Source: an uncultured Bacteroidales bacterium
GTDB lineage: Bacteria > Bacteroidota > Bacteroidia > Bacteroidales > UBA3663
DNA: 32,335 nucleotides
Assembly: GCA_902776605.1 (NCBI GenBank)
Contig: CACYQQ010000018.1
Span: 1 to 32,335 of the forward strand
Reading direction: 5' to 3'
Below the pieces are notes generated by a model. It was not told the origin of the DNA, did not search any database, and worked only from the letters and a program-made list of their open reading frames with translations. This document shows positions 26,072 to 32,335 of this stretch, one piece after another. Each line of letters opens with the position of its first letter. Within the stretch, counting starts at the first letter, position 1. The translations under genes were made by a program, and so were the position numbers.

Positions 26072-27583
26072 TTATTTATCATGTACTAAACGGACGGAAA
26101 AATAGGTATCTTCCGTATATTGGGCCATATACAAATTCCACTTATAGAGTTTCATTACATATTTTGGGGTACTTGTCCAATAACCTCCGTTCGTTGTAGA
26201 ATACTCCCCGCCATCAATAGACGATGCTGGTAAAAATAAGTAAGCTCCATTCTTACCTTCTACCAAATATCCAAATGAACCATTGTAATTAATCCAATAA
26301 GACTTGCATCGATTTACAATCTCTTTACATTCTTCCTCCGTGGGTAATCGCCAACCATCTGTGCATTTTAAAGAATCTATATAAGCAAAAGAAGATGTAC
26401 GCCCTAGACCACCTTGGTTATAATAATTCCCATACTGCTCTGGTGAAGTAGCACCGACATTACAGCCGGCCCAAATAACAGACAATCCCAAATCTGTAGG
26501 TTCTGGGCTGACATTGACATCTTCTGTTTCAAACGTTTTGACGTCACTATAATAAATATCAGTACAACAAGGATGCTGTGCGTACGCTCTGTAATAGTAC
26601 ACGGTTCCAGAAGCAAGTCCGAGGATAGTCGACTCACAAGGTTCTGATTGATTACTTAAATAGCAGTTATTGATAATGCAATCAGCACCATCACAGGTAG
26701 GTTCAGGATTGGTGGCAGAATAACAAATGCCTAAAGATAGATATCGTTGTGGATCTTTTTCGCAATGTGCTTCAAATGTAAGAGTCACCGGTCCAACAGG
26801 AACTATATCCTTTATTTCGTTCACGGTAACTGCAACCTCCAATGGTGGCGTAGTAAAGGATTTGACAGCACCACGATAGGTTGCCCCATAACTCATTGCA
26901 TCTTCAATATATCGGACACAAGCTTGATAATAATAGGTTTTATTGTAAAGGAATTCCGACAGATGGACAGAACCATTAGATTCATTATCAAGATTGAGTT
27001 TGTGCCCATTCATATTATATAATATACCATCGCGAATTGTGATGTCAGGAGTTTCTGATGTATATATGAAATATGCATAGTTACCAGCATGTTCAGGACT
27101 GATGTTGAAATGTCCAGAAAGGGTAACAGAATTGTCTGTAAGACTGTCCGTCATATCCTCTGTAACAGCAATGACTTCTTCATCAATATCTACCGTAAAA
27201 GAAGCTTCCTTGCACTTGTACCAATGCACATTTTGATAGTAATTATCCCAAGTTTCGATTGTCGGCTGATAAGTGTAGGTCGTATGATTATACAATCCTT
27301 CGATGCATATTGACGATGCTTTACTCCCACTATATTGAATCGTAGAATGACTCACAGGACAATAGATATTTCTAAATATCAAATAGTCAGTTGTGTCAAT
27401 AAGCGAAAAATCAAAATAATCATGAAGGATAACATATGGTTCTGTGACCCTGGTAGGAACTGAATCTGTTATAAAAAGGTTTTCACAAATCTTTGCATGT
27501 TTAGCTTCAAGACTTTCCTCTTCGTCACAGGAAACGAAGAAAAACGCCACACTTGTAAGGCTGAGGAATAAGGCAGATTTCAT
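26072..27583 (-). CDS. Surface lipoprotein with FnIII-like repeats and Fib_succ_major-type C-terminal domain
   Basis: 503 aa from the ATG at 27583. The lipobox ends at Cys19 (FFFVSC) and is followed by DEEESLE, an acidic export signal for surface lipoproteins in this phylum. The middle has about three fibronectin III-like modules (NSVTLSGHFNISPEHAGNYA, NKTYYYQACVRYIEDAMSYG, GPVTLTFEAHCEKDPQRYLS, SGTVYYYRAYAQHPCC). The C-terminal 150 residues (DLGLSVIWAGCNVGATSPEQ, GWRLPTEEECKEIVNRC, GGYWTSTPKY) match the Fibrobacter succinogenes major paralogous domain, widespread in Prevotella/Bacteroides surface proteins. Its ligand is unknown; adhesion or glycan binding is a guess. Stand-alone gene with a perfect promoter. 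Confidence 0.88.
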   Translation of the reverse strand: MKSALFLSLTSVAFFFVSCDEEESLEAKHAKICENLFITDSVPTRVTEPYVILHDYFDFSLIDTTDYLIFRNIYCPVSHSTIQYSGSKASSICIEGLYNHTTYTYQPTIETWDNYYQNVHWYKCKEASFTVDIDEEVIAVTEDMTDSLTDNSVTLSGHFNISPEHAGNYAYFIYTSETPDITIRDGILYNMNGHKLNLDNESNGSVHLSEFLYNKTYYYQACVRYIEDAMSYGATYRGAVKSFTTPPLEVAVTVNEIKDIVPVGPVTLTFEAHCEKDPQRYLSLGICYSATNPEPTCDGADCIINNCYLSNQSEPCESTILGLASGTVYYYRAYAQHPCCTDIYYSDVKTFETEDVNVSPEPTDLGLSVIWAGCNVGATSPEQYGNYYNQGGLGRTSSFAYIDSLKCTDGWRLPTEEECKEIVNRCKSYWINYNGSFGYLVEGKNGAYLFLPASSIDGGEYSTTNGGYWTSTPKYVMKLYKWNLYMAQYTEDTYFSVRLVHDK

Positions 27584-27616
27584 ATAGAAGAAAAAAATGT
27601 TTTGAATAATAGCCCA

Positions 27617-27647
27617 CAAAATTAATTGTTTTTTGGTAATTATACAA
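27617..27647 (-). promoter_or_regulatory. Promoter of the FnIII lipoprotein
   Basis: Minus strand: TTG (27647-27645), 20 bp, TAATTTTG (27624-27617). The ATG is about 34 bp downstream. Confidence 0.8.
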
Positions 27648-27830
27648 ATTTCAATTCACATTTTTGTGCATAGATACAAAATTAAGTATCAGCCACCCCC
27701 GAAAAGACGCGAAACAACTTACGAAACTTAACATAATACATCAAGAACTAATTTAAGTTCATCGCGACAATCAGAAAGACAATCAACCAGAGTTTAATGA
27801 AGAAGCAACTGAAAAAGGGATGATAACAAC

Positions 27831-27862
27831 AAAAAAACGAGGTTTCACAATGTGGAACCTCG
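27831..27862 (-). terminator. Terminator of the InlB-repeat gene
   Basis: Minus strand CGAGGTT (27862-27856) pairs with AACCTCG (27844-27838); CACA/TGTG inside adds pairs. Seven T follow (27837-27831). It lies about 160 bp after the stop of the 28024-28425 gene. Confidence 0.8.
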
Positions 27863-27993
27863 CTTTTAAATACTGGTTAGCGCCTGAGGGAACTGCTAAT
27901 TCAGAGAGATTTGTTTAGTGGTTGGAATCAGTAAATACCCATTTGAAATCGATTATTAAGGCAATAAAAAAGGTAACAAAAGAAGGTAAATAG
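27850..27993 (+). other. Possible small ORF interrupted by one TAG
   Basis: ATG at 27850 opens 22 codons (MWNLAFKYWLAPEGTANSER...), then TAG at 27916-27918. The same frame continues 24 codons (WLESVNTHLKSIIKAIKKVT...) to TAG at 27991. Without the amber codon this would be a 47-aa basic helical peptide. The first codons overlap the terminator hairpin of the opposite strand, and no promoter or ribosome site is evident. It may be a decayed small gene or chance. Confidence 0.2.
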
Positions 27994-28023
27994 TAGTTCC
28001 CACATTCCCCAAGAAATATTGAA

Positions 28024-28425
28024 TTACTTCTTGGCCAAAAGCTCTGACTGAGTAGGTTGTTCTGCGTTAGCAGCAACAAGCGAACCATTGATTACAACAT
28101 TCTGTGCTGGCATGGTAGCAGGAGAACCGTTCCATCCTGTGAACACGAAACCTTCCTTTACTGGAGCGTCAATCGTCTGAATGACGGTTCCGAAGGCAAC
28201 GGAACGCTGGTAGTAAACTCGTCCATTCAACTTGTAGGTCAACAGGAACTTCTGGCTTGACAACTCAGCTGACAAAGCGGCTGGATCGACTGCTGACTCG
28301 GCAGCAACGGAAGTCTCGTTAACTGGTGCGTTGGACTCTTCTGCGCTCTTATCCTGAGCACTTACTGTTGCGATAAACAACACGCATGCGGTTGTCATCA
28401 AGACTTTTTTAAAGACATTAATCAT
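28024..28425 (-). CDS. Exported protein with one InlB B-repeat-like domain
   Basis: 133 aa from the ATG complementary to 28423-28425. Signal peptide MINVFKKVLMTTACVLFIAT ends at VSA, cleavage before QDK. A low-complexity acidic Ala/Ser stretch (about 25-55) links to one Listeria-Bacteroides repeat: FLLTYKLNGRVYYQRSVAFG, then APVKEGFVFTGWNG and MPAQNVVINGSL. Such repeats usually occur in tandem in large surface proteins; a single copy in a small periplasmic protein is unusual but seen in Prevotella-type genomes. Function unknown. A codon choice rich in GCA/GCT and a good promoter suggest it may be well expressed. Confidence 0.8.
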   Translation of the reverse strand: MINVFKKVLMTTACVLFIATVSAQDKSAEESNAPVNETSVAAESAVDPAALSAELSSQKFLLTYKLNGRVYYQRSVAFGTVIQTIDAPVKEGFVFTGWNGSPATMPAQNVVINGSLVAANAEQPTQSELLAKK

Positions 28426-28481
28426 AGCATAACATAAATTAGTAGTAAAACACCCAAATGGTAAAAACCCTAAATGCACCA

Positions 28482-28511
28482 CAAAGGTAAGGGGATTTTC
28501 AATACCCTCAA
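28482..28511 (-). promoter_or_regulatory. Promoter of the InlB-repeat gene
   Basis: Minus strand: TTG (28511-28509), 19 bp, TACCTTTG (28489-28482). About 57 bp upstream of the ATG. Confidence 0.75.
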
Positions 28512-28945
28512 AATATTCTTATCCTAATTGCCTAAAATACTGATAAAAAGGAAGATTTTACCCCTTATTTGCAAACTCTACATTAAAAACAGAAATCGTA
28601 AATCATTAAAAATCTGTACCTTTTGAGTTTCAATAGTCGAATTTTCTACCCGAGGTTAAATTTCCTACTTTTTGCACTTTTCTAACATGCGTTTGACGAT
28701 TTTCTTCTCCCTTTCAATCGGTTTGTCCCGTTATCCATTTCCGACGCAAAACAATTCTCCATTCCAAGCCAAAATCCAAACTACAGACACTTCAATCGCC
28801 TATTTCAAAACGCAATCGAACAAGTGCACTTATCTATCATTTTGTCCATTTTTGCCAAACACTGAGAGTGTAAATATCTTACACGACGACCAAACAAGGT
28901 CGATTTCTGCCGCAATGGGTAAAAATCTGTCAGTAAGCGCGCAAA
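28512..28945. other. Intergenic, no gene seen
   Basis: This AT-rich 430-bp stretch lies between the InlB-gene promoter and the end of the phosphopantetheinyl transferase gene. The long frame on the plus strand (28672-29067) lacks any family feature and overlaps the transferase antisense. I saw no strong repeat, hairpin or promoter here. Confidence 0.5.
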
Positions 28946-29617
28946 TTATTTCTCCTCCGCCGACGCACCCTTTTTCTCGACGATGCAGAGCACATATTCC
29001 TCGTTGCAGTCGAACTTCACGCGCCAAGGAGCATCCCACCCCTGCACGCGCAACCAGAGAACCTTGATACTCCAGTCGATGTGCAGCACCGAAACCAACT
29101 GCTTCAAGTCGTAGTAGTCGTGCCCCAGCACTTTATAGATCGCCTCCTTGGCGCTCCAAGCCAAATGCAAGGCCAAAGCAAATGCATCACAAGGCAAAGG
29201 CCAAGGGCGAGTCAGAGCCGCCTGATTGGCCTCCATCTGTAGCACAACCACTTCGTCCTCCTTCAGGAACTGACTCACCACGCGCTGCACGCGATTGCCC
29301 AATCGCTCGATGTCGATTCCAACCGGAGAGGGCGACACGCACACGGCAGCAAATCCCTGCGTGTGACTGATGCTCAAAAAGGGACCATTGGCCAACGACG
29401 GTGCACCGTGCTCGTCATAGAGCACCTCTTGCTCCTCGCCATAGAAGAGTGCCTTCAAGGCACAACGCACAGCCAACACCTCCAACAGGCGTTTACTGCC
29501 TGGTTTGAGGTTCTTCACCTTGTCGGCGTACAACTCCGGTCGCGACAACTGGGCGCGGAGTTCCTCCTCGCTCTCGTTGATTCGCCAGATGATATAGTCG
29601 TTTTGCTCCATAGTCAT
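28946..29617 (-). CDS. 4'-phosphopantetheinyl transferase superfamily protein
   Basis: 223 aa from the ATG at 29617 (a second ATG at 29611 is equally possible). It transfers the phosphopantetheine arm of CoA to a Ser of carrier proteins. Motifs are those of the Sfp/EntD type: PFLSISHTQGFAAVCVS (P1 region), VGIDIERLGNRVQRV with the Mg-binding Asp, and LAWSAKEAIYKVLG with the WxxKE-Y-K signature. So the likely partners are fatty-acid or secondary-metabolite carrier proteins; which one cannot be read. It is a single gene with a good promoter at 29631-29661. The C-terminus ends in a Lys/Ala/Glu-rich tail. Confidence 0.9.
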   Translation of the reverse strand: MTMEQNDYIIWRINESEEELRAQLSRPELYADKVKNLKPGSKRLLEVLAVRCALKALFYGEEQEVLYDEHGAPSLANGPFLSISHTQGFAAVCVSPSPVGIDIERLGNRVQRVVSQFLKEDEVVVLQMEANQAALTRPWPLPCDAFALALHLAWSAKEAIYKVLGHDYYDLKQLVSVLHIDWSIKVLWLRVQGWDAPWRVKFDCNEEYVLCIVEKKGASAEEK

Positions 29618-29630
29618 CAAATTTCAGGCA

Positions 29631-29661
29631 CAAAGATGTGCATTTTTTCGTGAATAATCAA
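29631..29661 (-). promoter_or_regulatory. Promoter of the phosphopantetheinyl transferase gene
   Basis: Minus strand: TTG (29661-29659), 20 bp, CATCTTTG (29638-29631), one base off the -7 consensus. The transcript leader would be only about 8-14 nt. Confidence 0.65.
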
Positions 29662-29700
29662 GGATAACTTGTTGAAAAGTTCTGAATAAACGAGGAAAAG

Positions 29701-29770
29701 GGTGGATAAACCTGTGCATAACCACCGAAACAGACAAAAACGCGCAGTTATCCACCACTGACGTGGATAA
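29701..29770. other. Cluster of four DnaA-box-like 9-mers
   Basis: TGTGCATAA at 29713-29721 is a perfect DnaA box (TGTGNATAA). GGTGGATAA (29701-29709), TTATCCACC (29748-29756) and CGTGGATAA (29762-29770) each differ from consensus at one outer position. Four boxes in 70 bp, in both orientations, next to AT-rich sequence, is far denser than expected by chance. It could be part of an origin or a DnaA-binding regulatory or titration site. Confidence 0.5.
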
Positions 29771-29783
29771 CTCCAAGGCACAG

Positions 29784-29913
29784 AAAAAAGGGAAGAGTTG
29801 AATGGCTCTTCCCCTTTTCTGCTTGCTAAAATAGGACAAGCTTCGGTGTTTTTCAAGAATAGATCTAAAGGTTTGCGTTATTTAAGGTATTGTGTTATGG
29901 TTATGTCTTTAAG
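29784..29913 (-). ncRNA. Candidate small RNA of about 130 nt
   Basis: A perfect promoter (29950-29920, minus strand) lies upstream, and an intrinsic terminator closes the unit: GGGGAAGAG/CTCTTCCC stem, then six T at 29789-29784. No open frame of useful length lies between. A GCTTG/CAAGC stem precedes the terminator. It ends over 160 bp before the next gene and that gene has its own promoter, so it is not simply a leader. I cannot assign it to a known RNA family (6S RNA is one thing to test). Confidence 0.5.
29789..29813 (-). terminator. Intrinsic terminator of the candidate small RNA
   Basis: GGGAAGAG (29790-29797) and CTCTTCCC (29806-29813) form an 8-bp stem. On the minus strand it is followed by TTTTTT. 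The plus strand shows CTTTTCTGC, so it could also work there. Confidence 0.75.
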
Positions 29914-29919
29914 GTACCG

Positions 29920-29950
29920 CAAAGATAGGGGCAATTTCTTACCAATCCAA
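29920..29950 (-). promoter_or_regulatory. Orphan promoter reading toward 29784
   Basis: Minus strand: TTG (29950-29948), exactly 20 bp, TATCTTTG (29927-29920), then CGG. It is an exact consensus promoter with no protein gene directly behind it. Confidence 0.75.
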
Positions 29951-30087
29951 AAATTTCTACATGTTCTACAACACAAAAAACGATTGCACAAGCAAAAAAA
30001 GTGCTTTTCCACATATTTATAAGCGATATTTGCATCAAAAAACGACCGATGACCGCAATGTTTTGCACATTATAGCGCAAAAAAGTG

Positions 30088-30795
30088 AATCACCGAATGG
30101 AACAAATGAAGACTAATGCACTTGCTCGCACGCGACTGCCTGTAAGGGGTATTAAACGAATTTCTGAACGAAGGAACGGAATCACACTCACAAAAATAAC
30201 CTCCTTTACACTCAATTAAACTCTGCGAGAAGATTTAAAATCACCGAATTCAACGAATGAAGACTAATACCCTCGCACGCACTCGACTGCCTGTAAGGGA
30301 TATTAAACGAATTTCTGAACGAAGGAACACACACTCTCACAAGAATAACCTCCTTTACACTCAATTAAACTCTGCGAGAAGATTAAATAATCACCGAATT
30401 CAACGAATGAAGACCAACATCCTTACAAGAACTCGACTGCCTGTAAGGGATATTAAACGAATTATTGAACGAATGAAGGGAATCACACTAACAAGAATAA
30501 CCTCCTTTACACTCAATTAAACTCTGCGAGAAGATTAAAAAATCACCGAATTCAACGAATGAAGACTAACATCCTTACAAGAACTCGACTGGCTGAAAGG
30601 GGTATTAAACGAATTACTGAACGAATGAAGGGACACACACTCACAAAAATAAACTCCTTTACACTCAATTAAACTCTGCGAGAGATTATATAACAAAGGA
30701 AAACAGAATGCGAATTACTGAACGAAGGAAGGGACACACTCTCACAAGAATAACCTCCTTTACACTCAATTAAACTCTGCGAGAGATTATAACAA
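30088..30795 (+). repeat. 150-bp tandem array, four units plus a partial one
   Basis: Units start AATCACCGAAT(G/T)(G/C)AAC(A/G)AATG at 30088, 30239, 30389 and 30541 (spacing 151, 150, 152). A fifth, truncated unit runs about 30690-30795. Each unit has a 5' part with CTGTAAGGG(G/A)TATTAAACG and a 3' part with AACCTCCTTTACACTCAATT and AAACTCTGCGAGA. In units 1, 3 and 4 an ATG (30106, 30407, 30559) opens a 37-codon frame starting MKTN and ending TLN-stop. In unit 2 (ATG 30257) a small indel shifts the end and lets the frame run into unit 3. Related single copy at 12452. From 30796 to 31008 there are only ATTCTCTAATTCTC-type words. Confidence 0.85.
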
Positions 30796-31008
30796 CGGGA
30801 GGCATAGAAAAGCTCAGAGAGAACGAGGGTGTCATAGAGTTCGAATCGACCTCAAGAGCTATCGAATTCTCTAATTCTCACTAATTCAATACAGATAACA
30901 AGATTACATCGCGAGCAAAAGAAAATTCTCTAATTCTCTAATTCTTGAGAATAAATTCCGTCACGCCCCGCATATACCGATGACGTAATTGAGTTGCGTT
31001 CTTTTTCC

Positions 31009-31065
31009 GTTCTTTTTGCTACCTTTTTCCTACCTTTTTGCTCCTTTTAAAAGGGAGGAAGAACG
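31009..31065. repeat. T-rich repeat words with a CTTTTAAAAGG palindrome
   Basis: CGTTCTTTTT, CTACCTTTTT (twice) and GCTCCTTTTAAAAGGGAG lie in a row, closing with AAGAACGGGG, which can pair with CGTTCTT at 31009. The words match those in the 7089-7139 inverted repeat, so both may belong to one dispersed family. Confidence 0.4.
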
Positions 31066-31113
31066 GGGGAGCTTTAGAGTAGGCCAACAGAGGGGAGACG
31101 ACAGCATAAGTAG

Positions 31114-31887
31114 GTCAAAAGAGGGGAATGAAGTTTCGTGCTAATCCAGCAAATTTCGCTATTTGCAAGTACAGTGCAGCATCGTTGGCAACTCGATAAT
31201 GCCGTAATCTGACACTGCCAGTCATTTCCACTCATGGCAGAACTCTCACTTGGAACGAACTATACCCACAAGTCTTTCCATGCCATTGCTCAGCATAATC
31301 ATGGCATTGTGGTGGAATAAATGCGGTATGGTGTCAAGGTAGTCGCGATAGTTGTCGGTATAGGCATTCTGTATGTCCTGGTCATGATTTTTCAGTTCGA
31401 TGAAGATAAGCGGAAGACCATTCACGAAGCACACCACATCGGCTCGGCGCTTGTGGATAGGCCCCTTTATCCAAAGTTCTCTGACGGCAATAAACTCGTT
31501 GTTATCCACATGGGCAAAGTCCATAACCTTGGCACGTACCAGCTCTGTCTCGCCATTAGGTTTCAGGCGAGTGACAGGTACACCATCACGCACGTAACCA
31601 TACTTCTCCTCGTTAATCTGCATCAGCGTCTGTGAGCTCATGTAGTTGGTCATGCGCTCGATGACTTCTGTCTACTGCTTGTCGGACATCCATGGATTCT
31701 GACGTTTCAAGACCAGGCGAAGTTGCCGTGTCAGTACGACCTCGCTCTGTGTCTTGCGACCCAGTGTTCCTTGTTCGCCAAGTACCTCATTGTCGAAAGC
31801 ATATACAGACTTCCATCCAAGCTCTTTTTCCAAGAGTTCGGCTGTCGATTTCTGTATCAGTTGGTCTTCGCAATAGTCTTTTGCCAT
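31114..31887 (-). pseudogene. hsdR: Type I restriction enzyme R subunit (HsdR), decayed N-terminal fragment
   Basis: The start at 31887 (MAKDYCEDQLIQKSTAELLE, GEQGTLGRKTQSEVVLTRQL) matches HsdR N-termini. TAG at 31674-31672 interrupts it, but the same frame continues with TEVIERMTNYMSSQTLMQIN, then RRADVVCFVNGLPLIFIELK, the Asp...ExK nuclease motif of the HSDR_N domain, and MIMLSNGMERLVGIVRSK. TGA at 31246, then EFCHEWK, TGA at 31222, LAVSDYGIIELPTMLHCTCK, TAG at 31159, RNLLD and TAG at 31141 keep HsdR-like text in the same frame. After about 31114 similarity ends; helicase parts (about 700 residues) are absent. A decayed, truncated remnant. It begins 12 bp after the McrC-like gene. The left limit is approximate. 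Confidence 0.85.
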
Positions 31888-31899
31888 AATTATAAATAT

Positions 31900-32335
31900 T
31901 TACCCCTTTAATGTAGGGACCGATATTGCTATTTTATAGAATAGTGCAAGTCCTCCTACACTTTTCGAACATAGTTTCTTTAATGAAATATTGAGGAATG
32001 GGTTATTTTTCTCCCCACCTTCCTCTGGATAGATAATAACACAAGGTACATTTGGCAATGGTGCCTCTTCCGAAACCTCTTCATATCCCAAGTATTTCAA
32101 TATTTTCAAGTCTCTGCTATAACCGCTCAACTGCCTTACAACATCTGTGTCAAGTATTTGAGTCTCCTTGTATTTCGGAATATACTTCGTATCGAGAATC
32201 GCCTTGAAGCCCTGCGAATGATAAAGGAAATCAGGCTTTCCTGTCAGGCTGCTATACTGATATGTGATTTTGTTCTGATATGCTTCATAGAGCAATCCAT
32301 ATACATAATGCTCATAGAGCAATGACATATCCAAA
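31900..32335 (-). CDS. mcrC: McrC-like restriction component, 5' part outside the window
   Basis: 144 in-frame codons before the right window edge; the frame is open to the edge, so this is the C-terminal part. LDMSLLYEHYVYGLLYEAYQ resembles the conserved core of McrC. GKPDFLYHSQGFKAILDTKY carries Pro-Asp and Asp-x-Lys of the PD-(D/E)XK nuclease site. VVRQLSGYSRDLKILKYLG and VPCVIIYPEEGGE fit the McrC C-terminus. McrC supplies the nuclease of the McrBC type, which works with a GTPase McrB expected further right (not visible). The catalytic residues are intact, so this gene may be active while the hsdR next to it is dead. The initiator shown by a TTG at 32334 is internal, not a start. Confidence 0.82.
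   Translation of the reverse strand, partial: LDMSLLYEHYVYGLLYEAYQNKITYQYSSLTGKPDFLYHSQGFKAILDTKYIPKYKETQILDTDVVRQLSGYSRDLKILKYLGYEEVSEEAPLPNVPCVIIYPEEGGEKNNPFLNISLKKLCSKSVGGLALFYKIAISVPTLKG

Noticed and set aside
28672-29067. 131-codon plus-strand frame
   Set aside because: It overlaps the phosphopantetheinyl transferase gene antisense, shows no protein-like composition, and lacks a promoter.
30088-30795. CRISPR array
   Set aside because: The units are repetitive over their whole 150 bp, so there are no unique spacers; no cas genes are present.
31114-31887. TAG/TGA recoding in this organism
   Set aside because: Other genes end normally with these codons and contain none internally; only hsdR has them, and it is truncated as well, so decay explains it.

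Overview
The window looks like a chromosomal piece of a Bacteroidales bacterium, most likely Prevotellaceae or a close relative. Many genes carry the Bacteroidetes promoter (TTG, 19-20 bp, TAnnTTTG), and lipoproteins have an acidic stretch after the lipid cysteine. UvrA, the GH133-GT4-GH57 cluster and FabG also look like Bacteroidales types. The genus is inference. I saw no rRNA, tRNA or CRISPR array.

Layout. 1-6700 (minus strand): the edge-cut fmt, uvrA, an outer-membrane barrel with a small lipoprotein, and leuB. 6700-7600: gene-free, repeat-rich. 7612-10222 (plus): a secreted TonB-C-domain protein and dusB. 10207-11923: a 1.7-kb cassette bounded by inverted repeats. It holds two facing tandem-repeat arrays, a nested palindromic element and one GxxExxY (PD-(D/E)XK-like) gene. 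It ends inside the last codons of dusB on one side and 38 bp before a yqaA/DedA-type membrane gene on the other. 12929-17358: a compact three-gene operon of PLD-SF2 helicase-DUF3427, NERD nuclease with zinc finger, and NUDIX hydrolase. This is the best candidate for an undescribed DNA-handling or defence system. It follows a 23-bp tandem array whose last unit supplies the -33 promoter element. 17628-19269: hairpin repeats and an AAA ATPase with a DUF234-like C-terminus.

19440-20828 (minus): fabG and a TetR-family gene that has lost its DNA-binding domain. 21118-25957 (plus): a glycogen/alpha-glucan cluster (GH133 debranching enzyme, GT4 glycosyltransferase, GH57 enzyme) with a clear promoter and terminator. 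26072-29617 (minus): a Fib_succ_major-type lipoprotein, a small InlB-repeat exported protein and a phosphopantetheinyl transferase. 29620-30800 is intergenic, with a DnaA-box cluster, a candidate small RNA (promoter, about 130 nt, terminator) and a 150-bp tandem array in which most units keep a 37-codon frame. The right edge is a restriction remnant: the end of mcrC, then an hsdR N-terminal pseudogene with five in-frame stops.

Housekeeping genes (fmt, uvrA, dusB, fabG, GH133 cluster) look GC-richer than the accessory genes (helicase-NERD operon, the lipoproteins, the 7612 gene). This was judged by eye and is consistent with accessory genes and repeats having been added between core genes.
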